DNA from: Pleodorina starrii
Lineage: Eukaryota > Chlorophyta > Chlorophyceae > Chlamydomonadales > Volvocaceae
Direction of reading: 5' to 3'
DNA length: 64,000 nt
Assembly: GCA_030267565.1 (NCBI GenBank)
Contig: BRXU01000003.1
Location: 4,315,001 to 4,379,000, forward strand
Below are positions 36,198 to 49,100 of the stretch, one piece after another. A program made the position numbers and the translations under genes. A model generated the notes under the pieces. That model had not been told where the DNA came from and did no database searches. It saw only the letters and a program-made list of their open reading frames with translations. How positions within the stretch are numbered: position 1 is the stretch's first letter; each line of letters opens with the position of its first letter.

Positions 36198-39100
36198 TTT
36201 GGGGACGAGAAGGCGGCCAACTGGCGTGGCGGGACGGGGCGCCTGGGCTGTATGACACGCAACCGTCGAGGCCCGCTGCGGAAAACTGGCCGCTGCGCAC
36301 TCCCGGACCCCCTTTCCTCTCCTCTTCCCCCGTCTCCTCTTCCCCCCTCTCGTCGCGTGTCGTCTCGTCTCGGCTCACCCTGTCGGCCGGAATGGCGTTG
36401 CCCACGTATCTCAGCGCGCTGGTGAGGCACATGGCCGTAACCTCCTTGAGGCCCTGCTCCCTGGCCGCCGCCGCGCTCGACAGGTAGTGCGCCGCCAGGT
36501 AGTAGCCCTGGAACGCCTCCGTGTCGGCCTTGTACTTGCCCGCGCCGCCGCCGCTGCGCAGCAGGTTGACCAGCCGGTACATCATGTCGCGCAGCGCCTT
36601 CTCCGCCGCCAGCGTGCGGTCGCCCTGGGAGGCGTGCAGCACGCCCTGCGCAATGGAGCGGTACAGCTCAAAGTACTGCGGGCTGGCGGTGATGCCGTAC
36701 TGCGCAAAGACGGAGGCGGCCTGCGCATAGTCGCCCTGCTTGAAGCGCTTCTCCGCGTGCTTGAGCGCGTACATGGACGCCACTTCGGGGCCCTGCTGCG
36801 CCGCCAGCTCGTGCACCTTGCTCCACTCGTCGCGTGCAACGTACATCTCGATGGCCTGAGGCGGCGGCGGTGGGATGGAGGAGAGTTGGGACGGAGGGAG
36901 GATGGCAGGCCGAAGGGAGGTTAAAATCGAGAGAGAACGGCATACCGGTATGCCGAGTCAAAGGACCTCCGCCCGTACCGCCTTGTGCCTGCGCCACCGC
37001 ATCGCAACGGCAGCGCACTACGCAACGTGGCACAGCACGGCGAAAGACCGAATAGCAGCAATCCACGAGCAAGAACCTTCCCTACGAAGCATCCGCGACG
37101 CGGGAGAACCGGGCACGGTCCAACGTACGAGCGTGCCTCCTCCCTGCCTTTCCCTTCCCCTCCCATCCCCTCCCTGCCCTCGCGCTCCCTGCCCTCACCT
37201 GCTGCGCGTGCATGCCGCCGCGGGCTGCCAGCTCGTCCGCCTGCTGGTTCTGCAGCAGGTAGTTGTTGTACTGGTCCTCGATGTAGCGCAGGAAGGTGGG
37301 GTTGCTGCCCGCAAGGCCGCGCGCCTTGTCCCACAGGCGGCCGGCGCAGTAGGCGCGGATGGCGCCCTGCGGGTCGTCGATGCTCTCGTGCAGCTCGCCC
37401 GCCGCCTGGTGGCGCCCGATCTCCTGCAGCCGCTCCGAAACCGTGTTGAACACGTCCTTCATGCGGTGCCGCTGGTAGTCCCGGGCCAGCTGGGCGGCCT
37501 GCTCCCAGCAGTGCTCCAGCTGGTCGTGGTTCGTCGAGTCCTGCGGGGCGGGGGGCGGGGGGCGGGGAGGGAAGAGGAGGTTAGGGCTTGCGAAGGCGGC
37601 AAGGGAAGCGGTACCGTGATGGAGAGGGGAGGGAGGGGCAAGGGAAGAGGCCGCGCGCGCCACTTCGGCCGCTGCGCGAGCTGCGGACGGGCAGCGACCC
37701 AGCGCCACCTTCCTCATCCCATTATCTCCACAATAGCACCTCACATCCAGGCCCATCCCTCCTCTCCTCTCCCCAGTACCCCCGCCCGCCCCGCCCCCCG
37801 CCGAGAGCCGCAGCCACTCGCCTGCGCCGTGAGCGACAGGTACGCCTCAATGGCTCGCGCGTAGTCGTTGTTGCGCTCGAACGCGCGCGCCTTGTTGATG
37901 ACGGCGTCGGCCGACGGCGCCGCCGCGCCGCCCCCTCCGCCTCCTCCCTGCCCGCCGCTGAGCAGCTCCATCTGCACCTCCGCCACCTTGGTGGGCAGGT
38001 ACTGCTCCGCCACCCGCAGCGCGTCGTTCCACATGCGCGCGTCGCGGTACATCTTGAGCGCCGCCTCGGGCCGCTTGGCCTTGATAAACAGGCCCTCGGC
38101 CGGCAGCCACTGCTTGCGCTCCACCGCCACCCGCGCCTGGGACACCAGGATCTCCGAAACCATGGTGGGGTCGTAGCGCTCCGCGATGCGCATGGCGGCG
38201 TCCCAGTCCTGGTTGTGCATGTACATGTCGCACGCCTCCTTGGGCTTGTCTGCCGCAATGAACTCCGCCTCCGCCTCCTGGAAGCGCCCCTCGTCCTCCA
38301 GGAACATGGCGTACTTGAGGTGCACCTCGGGAAGCTTGTGCTTGGCGCCGGCGCGGGTCATCTCGAAAGCCTGCGGGGCGGGGCGAGGGAAGGCGCGGAA
38401 GAGAACGGGGTTGAGGGAGCGAAGAGGTGGGACGAGGTGGTGAGCGACGGCATGGTGGAGGTACCGGTACCAATACGGGAAATGCCCTTCTGTCAGCAGG
38501 GCATTTCCGTTCTGACAGCAGGACGGGTTGCCATTAAAGAAACCCGCGGGGGCCGGGAAACGGGCCGCTAGTGGCGGGGAGAGCTTGTTCGGTTTGCTGC
38601 TCGATGGGCAGTGTCGCATCGGCAGGGGCCTTCAGCAGCAAGGTGCACTCCACGCTGAGGCGCGGTGCTGCTTCACATGAGCACCGGCACCACCACACCG
38701 GACCACGCACCTGCGCGAACGCGCCGCTCTCCACCGCGTACTCGATGGCCTGGTCCAGCAGACCCATCTTCTTGAGCAGCTGGGCGCCCTCATCGCCGCC
38801 TGCGCCAGGGGGTAGGGAGGCAACGCAACGGGTGAGCCCGCCAGCCAGTCAGCCAGCCAGTATACAGTACACGGCTTGCGTAGCTACCGTAAGACCGAAT
38901 GCGAACGGTCATCGGCAGTTATACCGTGGGCGTGGGTCATTATCATACTGGGGTGTTGGCGGGCCCTGGCCGCTCCGCTGCACGGCCCCGCCGTGTCCCC
39001 AAGCCCCTCTCAACCCCCCGGTCCCCAGTTCACGGCACTCACCCAGCGTGAGCGCCCAGGCGTACGCCACCTGCTTGGACGCGTTGATGCCGCCGTAGCC

Positions 39101-42100
39101 CTTGGCCACCCGCAGCGCGTCCTCCCACTGGTTGGCCTGGCGGTACATCTGCACCGCGCTCTTCCAGTCCTTGGCCTCCACGAAATGCTTCTCCGCCTCG
39201 CGCAGGTTGCCCTCCACCTCAAGCTGCTGGGCGATCAGAGTGTGGGCCTGCGGAGAAGGGCGGGTCGGAGGCAGGCACAGCGCCCGACATGAGCGGGGAC
39301 GGACACGCGGGTCCAGGGAAATATGCGGTCGTGGTGGGAGGGAATGCGGGGTCGTACAACCCCGGGTGGCAATACGGCAGGATAACGGGAGGAGAGCAAC
39401 GCGCGGGTCGCTGGCAGCTCCCAACGGATCGGCCCGCCATGCCGCGGCGCCATCACGCCCCGGCAACCCACCTCCGGAACCTTCTCCTTGCGGTACTGCG
39501 TGACGAGGCGAATCATGTGGTCGTACATCTTGGCGCGCTTGTACATGGCAATGGCCTTGTCCACGTCGTCGCCGCCCGCAGCCAGGTACGCCTTCTCGGC
39601 CTCCTTGAGCTTGTGGGCGCCCTCGAACTCGGCGGCCTGGTGGAAGGAGACGAGGTGGGAGGGGTGCAAGAAGGGTAAGACCGCAGCGGTGTAATGAGGG
39701 GCGGGCGGCGGGCCAGACAGGGGCACAACGAAGCGGAAATGCGGGACGGGGCACGAGGAGGGGCGCAGCACGGGGAAAGACGAATGCGGTTGAGCGCAGC
39801 GTGGCCCACACGCGCGTCTGCACTTTGCAGCGTCACCGTAGGACCGTACCTTTGCGCGGTAGAAGGCGCGCATCTCCGACTCGGTGAGGTATCCGCGCGC
39901 CACCCGCTGCGCCGCCTCCCACTTGTTGGCGCGGCTGTACATCTCCACCGCCTCGCGGGCCATGTCGGCGCGGATAAAGTACTTCTCCGCCTCCTCCAGC
40001 GCGCCCGTGGTCTCGTAGTGCTGCGCGATGCGCCGGTAATACGGCATGGCCTCGCGAGGGTCCTGCAGGGGCAGGAAAAACGGAAAGTGGGGCGGGGGAG
40101 AGGGCGAAAGGCACGTTCAGGTCCAATGTCGTCCTCCGTTCCTGACCACCACAGCCAGCTGCCTCTGCCAGCCTCTCTCAGACCTTGGTCACATCTCTTC
40201 GCAGGTGTGCACACGCCGAGTCCACCGTCATCGACCCAGCCCAGCCCACCAGCGTTCCGGCCAGTCAGTGCCCTGGACGGGCCCCTGCTCCCCAGGTAGC
40301 CCCGGACGGCCCCCTCCAGTGCCCTGCACCCCCAGGCGGCTCGACCCATTCACCTCCCGGGTCCCTTCCCCGGGTCCCCCGCCCAGCCGGCGGGCACAAA
40401 CGCACGCACGCACCAGCACTTCGATGATGCCCGCCGCCTTTGCGAACTGGCGACAGTCGATTGCGGCCTTGATGGCCTTGAGCGTTGCGCCGCTCTCGAT
40501 GAAGTGGTTGATGGCGGCGTCCATCTGCTTCTGCGTGACCAGCCAGTCGCCCCACTCCTCCTCGATGGTGATGACCTGACGTCACGAGGACCGCGGGACC
40601 GCGGGGTAAAGCAGGGGGCGTTATAGGGCAGCGGGCGGAGTCAAGTCAGGCCCTGGCGCGGCTGCCGCGCGGAAGAAGCGCGGCCGGTGTGGGAACAACG
40701 GGCGGCCGGCACACAGGAACGGTCCCCAGGACAGCCAGCTGCCAGCACGCCCCTTCCCCGCTTCGCTCGCCGACCCGTAGTGGCGCACCTAACCCCGCTC
40801 TCCCCGCGGATGCACCGTCGCCCCCCACCCCGCGCCCCGCCAGTTCCCTCCCTCTCCCACACCCAGCCGTCCAGCCAGCCACCCACCTCAGCGGGGAACT
40901 CCCTGCGCGCCAGGTCGATGGCTTTGCGGTAGGCGTGGCCCCGGCGGTAGCTCTGCATCGCCTCCGTGCTGCGCGCCATGTGCTCGTACAGCTCTCCCGC
41001 GCGCTCGTACAGGCCCGCCTTGGCCAGCGAGGCCAGGATCGAGTCCAGCAGCGCGGGGTCCCAGTTGACGTTGTGCACGCTCATCACCACCTGCGCCGCG
41101 CGACCCGGCAGGCCGCCCTTGAGGTACAGCCCGATGGCCGCCAGGTAGTCGCCCTCGCGCTCCTTGACGGCGCCCGCCTGCTCCTCCTGGCCCGTCTCCA
41201 GCAGCCACTGCAGGAACTGCTGCTTGAGCGAGGCGGCGTTGGGGTGGTGCGCAGCCTCGGCCACGCGGATGGCGTCCTCCCAGCGGTGGTGGTCCTGGTA
41301 CATGGTGATGGCGTCGTCCACCTGCGGGCCGAGCAGAGGCCGACAAGGGGTAAGAAAGAAGCTACCGAAGCCAAGGAACGGCCAACAAAGGGGGGGGTAT
41401 CCAACACAATAACAGGGGGGAGAGGGGGAGGGGATACATGAGGGCCCGACGCGGCCTGGCTCAGCATGATTCTCCGCAAGGCGGCCGCTCCCCCGCCCAC
41501 CCTCGCACCTCTCCCGCCACTCCACTCCACTCCCTCACCCCCATCCCCCGGTTCCTCCGCTGCGCTTCCTACCCTTCCCTTGACCCCCCCCCGCCCCCCT
41601 CACCTTGCCCTGCGACAGCAGCAGCGACTCCGACACGGGCCACTGCTTGCCCATCATGGCCATCATCGCCCGCACCGACCAGCTGTCCGTGCCGTCGCCG
41701 CCCAGCTCCTTGGCGGCCACCAGCGCCTTCTTCACCACCTTGTGCAGGAAGCGGCTGCGCGCAATGTCGCCCAGCGCCGCGTAGCAGCGCTCCGCCACGA
41801 TCAGCTGGTTGTTGGCCAGCGCCTGGTCCGCCAGCTGCATCCACTGCGCCTCCGTCTCGGGCGTCAGCTCCAGCGGCTCCAGCGTCTGCACCGCGCGCTC
41901 GTAATCCTGGTCTTCCAGCGCTGCACCAAAGTAGATGAGCGCCTCGTCCAGCGCGTAGGAGACGGTGTTGATGCCCTCGTCCACGATGACCTCGGTGCGG
42001 TGGTTGTGGCGCTCGATGTCGATGACCTCGCCCTTGATGGGGAACATGGTGACGTTGTCGGGCTTGTTGACCGAGTACCAGACGCACAGGTTGTTGCGGC

Positions 42101-45100
42101 TCTGCGCCACGATGACGTCCGAGGCGGGCACCCACTGCACGTACTGGCAGTAGTTGAGCAGCGTGGTGCGCTCCTGGGAGGCGATGTTGAAGAGGTGCAG
42201 GTGGCGCTTCTTGTCGCGGAACAGCAGGTGCGTGCCGCGCTGGTTCAGCTCCAGCCAGTCAACCTGGGCGGCGGGAAGCGGGAGCGGGGGCCCGCGTAGC
42301 GCGAGGAGGGTATAAGGGGAAGAGGGCAAAAACGCGGGGAGGAAGTTGTGGCTTTGTGACCCCATACCCGTCGTCATACCCCAGGCCCGACTCGCCCAGC
42401 CTTCCCTTCCCGCCCGCCGTCCCGGAGCCCCCTCCGCAACCCGACCGGTGCACCGCCACCCCTGCCCTGCCCTGCCCCCTGCCCCGCCTCACCTTGGTGT
42501 CGTGGTTGACGGTGGCGAGCGTTGATCCCACCGCCGCTGTGAGGTCCTGGATGCGCACCGTCTGCAGGTCGATGAGGTAGGCCAGCTTCTTGGACTCGGG
42601 CGCCACGCCGCGCGCCTCCTGAACCACCGCGCTGATGAGGTAGGGGTTCATGTGCTCGGTACGGCAGGTGCCCAGCACGTCGTTGCGGCCGTACTCGATG
42701 ATGTGCAGCTCGCCCGCGTAGTGCACCATGCACACGCGCTCGTTTTCAAAGTGGAACTTCTCCGTGTTGTTGCTCTCCCAGGGGATCTCGCTCAGCTTGC
42801 AAGACTCCAGGTCGCCCATCAGCAGCGTGTACGAGGTGCGAGCCACCAGGTACCTGTAAGTAGGTCACGGAGCGGCGCGGCCACGAGCGCGGGGTGGGAG
42901 TGTGAGATCGCGAAATGGGTTGGGGTGTATTAGAGAGAGAGAAGCCCGGGGGGCCATGGTGAGCAAAGCCCGAGCCAGGAACGACGAGTGAGGGTGCGGG
43001 GGATGTCAAATACACACACAGCAGACGGCCTGGTGAATGGCGCGCCGAAGCCCTAGAATGGTTCAGAGCAGCCCGAGGCCATGGAGGCACGGCGGCTGGA
43101 GGCCGAGGTCAGGCCGGGGCCCGGCTAGCCGCTGCCGCTCGCGACCCGCGGGTCCGTCAGTCTCCGGCTGCACGCACCTGTCGTGGTAGATGTTGATCTT
43201 CTCAATCTCGTAGCCGTACACCGACTTTAGCACGATGCGCATGCCCGTTTTGAGCGTCTTGACGATGACGGCGCTCTTGCTCACGTACGTGAACTCAAAC
43301 TTGCCCTTGTACATGTGGCGCTTGACGCACGCGTCGTACATGTCCACGGCGCCCGTCATGGAGCCCACCGTCATCTTGGAGCCGTCCGGCTTCCAGGAGG
43401 CGGCGCTCACCGCATAAAAGTTCTCAATCTGTGGGACAGGACAGACGATAGACCCACCGGAGTCCCCGCGGGCAGCGGCGAAGGAAAGGAGGAAGGGGTC
43501 AAGTCAATGCGGCGCAATCATTGATGGAGCAGGATGCGACGCATCGCAGCCAAGAGCTGCTCTGCGGTGACCCCCAATCGCTCCTCCCCGAGGGCTGGCT
43601 GCTCCGGCCATAGCGCGCGACCGCGCACGCAAGCAGCAATGGACGGGTTAATGCGGGGCGGGCTGCGTGGAAGGACGCGGTGGGGCACCGCTCTAGATGA
43701 GATGGTTAAAGGACAGGGGCTGTTGGGCAAGTTGCTGCTTTGACGCTACTTATGCGCGAATGCGCCCAGCATCCACCCCGGGGGTGCCCAGCTGCCCACT
43801 GCCCAGCACGCGGGCCCTCCGCTGCGGTATCTTCGTTATTGCCCCAGCACGCGGGCGTGTCGAGCGGCATGGGTGACCGCATTGGTGACCAGCCGTGGAC
43901 TTCTAATTTTCGGGGGACCGGCCGGCTCCAGGTGGTGCTTCTTTCCTTCCGCACCGCCTTCCGCCGCTTCCTTCGTACAACCGGCGGCGGGCAGGGCAGG
44001 AGGCGCGGCGCCCAAATCTCTGCGCCTCATCCTCCGCGCGCCGCATGCGGTCAAGGTGCTCCGGCTTGACATAGCTAATACGCTGGGATGCCCGCACGCC
44101 TCGAACATCATGTGGGCAGAAATGAGGAAAAAAACGGGCGGACGCACTGCACCGGCGATGTATGAGGCCGCGGCCCCGTCCCCTCTGTTCAGCCCCAGTA
44201 CCCGCTCAACCTTTCAGCCGGACCCTTCTTTTGCTAAGAGGTGCTGACGGACCACGCCTCACATCGGAATAAGCGATGGCTTGACGGCGCCAAACCGCAA
44301 GCCTCACCGGCGCTGCGGTCTCGTCACCCAAGTCTACGTTTTTTATCCTTTACCCCGGTTCCCCCTCAAATCACGCCACGTAGAAGGACGTGCCCCAGCT
44401 TGAGCATTCCTAAGTTTTGCGTCCAGAAACTAGGGCAGGGCCCGAATCGCGCCCGACGGGCGGGACCTGTCCGACGGACAGGAGGTAGGGTCAGGCAGGC
44501 CCACCGACCCAGGGGTCAGTGTCGGCGCCCTCCGACAGCGTCACTCACGTGCTTGTGGCCGACCTCCTCCCAATCGTTTCGCTGGATGTTGAAGGTGTAC
44601 ATGTAGAAGCGGTTGTAGGTGCCGAACACCACCGTGTCGCCGCTGGGGTTGAAGGCGCACGTGGTGAACTCGCGCACGTTATCGTCGTTGCCGTAGTCGA
44701 ACGACCGGATCTCGCGGCCGTTCAGGTCGTAGAACACCACGCGGTTGTCGTTGCCAGCAGCGGCAATGCAGCTGCCCCAGCCCAGCGAGTACGGCACGCA
44801 CGAGTGTACGACGAGCTGCGAGCTGGTGGGCGTGCCGCCCTCCTCGGCCGGGAAGTTGAACTTCCAGATGGAGCCGTCCATGTGGCCCGAGATGACGTTC
44901 TGGCCGTTCAGGCTGGACGCCAGCGCAACCACATACGAGTTATCCGGGTGAGCGTAGCAGGTGTAAGACTTGTTTTTATTCAGCATGCCCAGCCGGACCT
45001 TGCCGTCCGAGAGGCCAAACACGACCTCGTTGGGCCGGTCCTTTGGCCATACCAGGCTGGTCACCGCGCACGCCTGCGGGAACTTGTTGCAGATGCTCTT

Positions 45101-45680
45101 CTTGTCCGCCCCCGTGTCGGGGTCGATAAGCCTGCCGCGGGGGTTGGGAGGGCACAGTGGCGTGCTGACATGCCGACACCGCATGTGGGCTCGCGCGGTG
45201 GCTGCCCGCTTTTCCCCATCGTCCCCAGAAGCTAGTACTGCGCTACTGTACTGAAACAAGGCCATCATGTGCACATCGCGATTGCGAGGGTCCTCAGGAA
45301 AGCAGTCCCGGGCGTGCTGTACCTGTAAATGAACACGATGTTATCGCTTTGCGCAATCGCCAGCTTCGTCGAGTCTGGGGAGAATGCCATCGCCCGAACA
45401 ATGTAGGTGTTCGGATTGCTGGCCTCCGCTGGCTTTGTCTTGAACTTGTCACGCTTCTCGCCATTCTCGTCGAATAGGTATACTACCTTGTCAGTGGACA
45501 CTGCTGCAAGACGTGAGCTGCAAGAGGGAAACAAAAACGACGAATCAATTCGGCTAACACTAGCGGAAGGCTTTGTGGGAAGCGAGATGGCACGCACTTG
45601 TTTGGAGCCCAGGTCAACGACGTGATCTTTTGGTATGTTTCTGCCGGTGGCAGGATAGACTTAAAATAACGGAGCTGCAT
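35255..45680 (-). CDS. IFT172: IFT172, intraflagellar transport protein 172 (complete, 17 exons)
   Basis: Peripheral IFT-B subunit that works at the ciliary tip and with cargo during train turnaround. Exons (high to low): 45680-45598, 45517-45323, 45131-44549, 43428-43178, 42853-42493, 42263-41604, 41321-40887, 40575-40414, 40062-39850, 39636-39472, 39247-39043, 38799-38711, 38370-37822, 37540-37199, 36855-36379, 36069-35857, 35548-35255 (stop TAG). They give 1,758 residues in one frame, close to the ~1,755 I recall for the Chlamydomonas protein. The N-terminus MQLRYFKSILPPAETYQK and WAPNNSRLAAVSTDKVVYLF begin the WD40 part (about 1-650). TPR/alpha-solenoid repeats follow, with a poly-Gly insertion around residues 1270-1280. 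The end (about 1684-1708) has paired CxxC motifs, CEHC and CHFC, in the C-terminal U-box-like region reported for IFT172. The exon at 38370-37822 appears to use a GC donor. Confidence -1.
36155..36196 (+). repeat. (GA)n dinucleotide repeat
   Basis: About 21 GA units in IFT172 intron 36070-36378; read on the gene's strand it is a TC tract (pyrimidine-rich). Confidence -1.
38478..38518. other. Perfect 11-bp hairpin with pseudoknot potential
   Basis: GGAAATGCCCT (38478-38488) and AGGGCATTTCC (38498-38508) form an 11-bp perfect inverted repeat around a 9-nt loop. The loop sequence CTGTCAG (38490-38496) is complementary to CTGACAG at 38512-38518, just past the stem, which is the layout of an H-type pseudoknot. 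It is in IFT172 intron 38371-38710. Confidence -1.
43816..43846 (+). repeat. Dispersed repeat copy (subfamily B)
   Basis: CCTCCGCTGCGGTATCTTCG then TTATTGCCCC. It lies in the longest IFT172 intron (43429-44548), in reverse orientation relative to that gene. Confidence -1.
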
Positions 45681-46121
45681 GTTTGCAACCTGGTGCTTAA
45701 GGCGAACTGCAGGTCATGAGACGCGAAGGCCACCTGAAGCGCAGCCAACTGGCCTATAACAAAGTAATATGCTAATCTTCTCGGGTGCTAGGGTAGGTAT
45801 CTCTTGTAAAGCATGCGCTAGCGCGGAGCAAGGCAATACCTGGGGAAGCGGCTTGTCGTACATCCTTCGGTCCATAGAGCTCAATGCAGCCATTTGCCAG
45901 CAGGTTATTCCATTACCCATTACACTAGTACCGAGCTGCTACCCAGTGTTACGACCCTGATAACACATTGCCTCATCGACTAACTTGCAGTTCACGCGCC
46001 CACATACTAGTTGTGCCACAGATGCAGGAAGGATATTGCGGTCCCTCTTTAACATTGTAAGGAGCATAGTATAGGGACTCGCTCCCGTTAGAGCAGGGCT
46101 GGGGGCTAATTTCGTGGAGCC
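45681..46121. promoter_or_regulatory. Head-to-head promoter region of IFT172 and the docking-complex gene
   Basis: Only 441 bp separate the IFT172 start codon (reverse strand, 45680) and the DC1/ODA3-like start codon (46122). The segment is less GC-rich than the genes and must contain both promoters and 5' leaders. A TATA-like AGTATAGGGA lies about 50 bp before the right-hand ATG. I see no unambiguous TATA for IFT172. Co-regulation of two ciliary genes from one region is inferred from spacing. Confidence -1.
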
Positions 46122-49100
46122 ATGGCAGCAAAGACGACCCTGAAGCTCCCGCGGTTACGGACAAAGGAGGAGCTGCTCAAGGTGCGCCTTGCAGTCATAT
46201 AGATGCGTAATGGACATGTCACGGAGCTGGGACGTAAAGGTGGTCTCCATCGATGCCCTTATAGACGTCTCCTGAGCTGTGCAAGCTTCTGGGCGAAGAC
46301 AGCGACGATGGACGCAGCATGTCTCCATTTACAGCACCTCCTCCTGCCGTTTCAGCGGCAAAGCCCCCGTCGCGCGGTCTCCCGGCCGTGGCCGCGAAGC
46401 CCACAAAGCAGCCGGGTATGGACACGCCGCGCGGGTTGGGCGAGGAGGAGCTAACGGAGGAAGAGCTATTGAGACTGGAGCTCGAAAAAATAAAAAACGA
46501 GCGGCAGGTCTTGCTGGACTCGATCAAGCTCGTCAAGGCGCAAGCAGGTAGGCTCTCCACCCACCGCGCGCCGCGACGCCTCGCCTCGGCCCTCCCCCCC
46601 AACCCCTCGCCCAACACTTCCCGCTGCCCCTTTCCGCTTTCCCCTTTCCCTCGCTGCTCCAGGCACCGCGGGCGGCGAGGCGCAGCAGAACGACATCAAG
46701 ACGCTGAGGCGGGAGCTGGAGCTCAAGAAGGCCAAGCTGAATGAGCTGCGCGAGGAAGTGCGGCGCAAGGAGGCGTCCGTCAACAAAAACCGCGACACCA
46801 ACACCGATTGCACGCGCCTCACTCCGGGGGAGCTGAGCGAGGAGCAGGCGTACATTCAGCAGCTGCAGGACGAGATGAAGCACATTGACGAGGAGCTGGT
46901 GGAGGCGGAGGCCAAGAACAGGCTGTACTACCTGCTGGGGGAGCGCACCCGGTGCGTGTCATCGGGCCCCTCCTGCCCTCTCTCCCACACCCAAAACCCA
47001 AAATCCACCGACCCGAAACCCGCTCCGGATGCCTTGGTGCCGGATCGCGTGGGGCTTGTGTGTGCGTCTGTCCCGGCAAGGCAGGGACATTGTGTGGGAA
47101 CGAGGGAGGGGGCCGAGCACATCCCAGCCGACCGTTCCCGCGATTCTGTTCCCGCCACTAGAGACCTTAACCCGCCATCCGACCCTTCCTCCACCGCTCT
47201 CTCCGCTCCTTTCCCGCCTCCGCCCCCTCACTCCGCTGCGGAATTCTCTTTATACCCCGCACAGTCGTGAGCACCTGGCCATGGACATGAAGGTGCGCTC
47301 GGCCCAGCAGCTGAAGAAGGACAGCGCGGACGACCTGTACACGCTGACGGCGCACTTCAACGAGACGCGCGCCGCCAAGGAGCAGGCGGAGCGCGAGCTG
47401 GCGCGCATGAAGCGCATGCTGGAGGAGACACGCATGGACTGGCAGAAGAAGCTGAGGGAGCGCCGGCGGGAGGTGGGGCCGGAGGCGGGGCGGGGGAGGG
47501 AAGGTTGGGGCCGCGCGGAGCGCCGGGAACAGGCAGGCAGGCGGCCCGCGGTTGCGGCTTTAGGGGGTTGGGGGCGATGGGGGCACCCAGCGGGTGGGCG
47601 CCGTCAAGCTTAAAGATAAAGCCGGCAAGGAGATGGGGGGCTCGTGAGGAAGTCTATCAGGACAGAGGGAATGATGGCTGCAGCGCAACAGCGCAGGGCT
47701 CACCTGCACGTGCCGCTGCTCCGACCTCCGCTCCTGGTTGACCGCTGCTGCCGCTGCTGCCCCGCACCTCCCGGCCCCGGCTCTCTCAGGTCCGCGAGCT
47801 GAAGAAGCGGCAGCAGAAGCAGCTGGAGCGCGAGCGCAAGATGCGCGAGAAGCAGCTGGAGCGCGAGCGGCAGGAGCGGGAGCTGCAGGCCAAGCTCAAG
47901 ATGGAGCAGGACGCGTACGAGATGCGCGTGGCGGCGTTGGCCCCCAAGGTGGAGGCCATGGAACACAGCTGGAACCGCATCCGGACCATCAGCGGAGCGG
48001 ACACACCGGAGGAGGTGCTGGCGTACTGGGATGGTGCGTAATGGCATGGCTTGGCGTATGGAGGGGAGGGGGCGACAGGGCGACAGCGGGGCTCTTGGGG
48101 CAGGGGCCTTGGGAAGTTGGCGGGTGCGGCGGAGGAGTGGTCGTGTGGTGGAGGCTCTGAGGCGGGAGCAGGGGCGTGTGGGGTGTGTGGCAGGCACTTC
48201 CGTGCTATACAAGCCGCTGCCAAACGTAAAGGCGTAGAAAGGCAAAGATGGACCCTCCAATCGCACGGCTTGCTGATAGGACAGCTGTGTCGAAAACAAT
48301 GCGCCCCATGTACGTACGACTGCGGATGATTGAAGGGACGGATGCCGAACGAGAGCAACCCAAAGTCAGTTCAGGGAACCGAGCCACGCGAGCTGGGACC
48401 TGTGTTGCGTCGTGGAAGCTACCCTACTCTGCCCTGTCCTGCCTGGCGGAATGGTGGATTGGCGGCGTCCGCAGCGGCTTGCAGGTCCAACCGACCCCGA
48501 CAACACGCACCCTAAAACCAAACGCGCACGCTGCTCGCCTGCTGCCTCCTCCCTCCCTCCCCGCCCTCTCACCCGTCCACTACGGGGGGGGACGCTCCTT
48601 CGCTGTGGTTTCGTATTCATTACCTCTCCCACGTCCGCCCCCCCGTCCGCCCCCCCCAGGCCTCAAAGCCAAGGAGGAGCAGATGCGGCAGCTGGTGTTG
48701 CTGGCGGAGACGCGCGAGGCCACCGCCAAGGGCGAGATCGCGTCGCTGCTGGGCAACCGCTCCGGCATGTACGAGAAGGACTCTGCGGGCAGCCCCGATG
48801 TGGGCGCCGGCAGCGCGGAGCGGGTCAGCCTGATTGGCGAGGTGGAGCGCAACATGGAGGCCGCCAAGGCCAAGTTCAACAAGCTGCGCTCCGTGTGTAT
48901 CGGTGCGGAGCAGGGGCTGAGGAGCCTGCTGGAGCGGCTCATGATTGCACTGGAGGAGATCCACCCCGACCAGCTGCGGGCCTCGCACCTCAAGGGCGCA
49001 GGGCACGACGGCAAGGCGGGCGGCTACCGCGGCGGCCGCGGCGCCCGCGGGGCCGCGGCCGCCCCCCGCGGCGCCGCCGGCGCCGTCGGCACCGGCGGCC

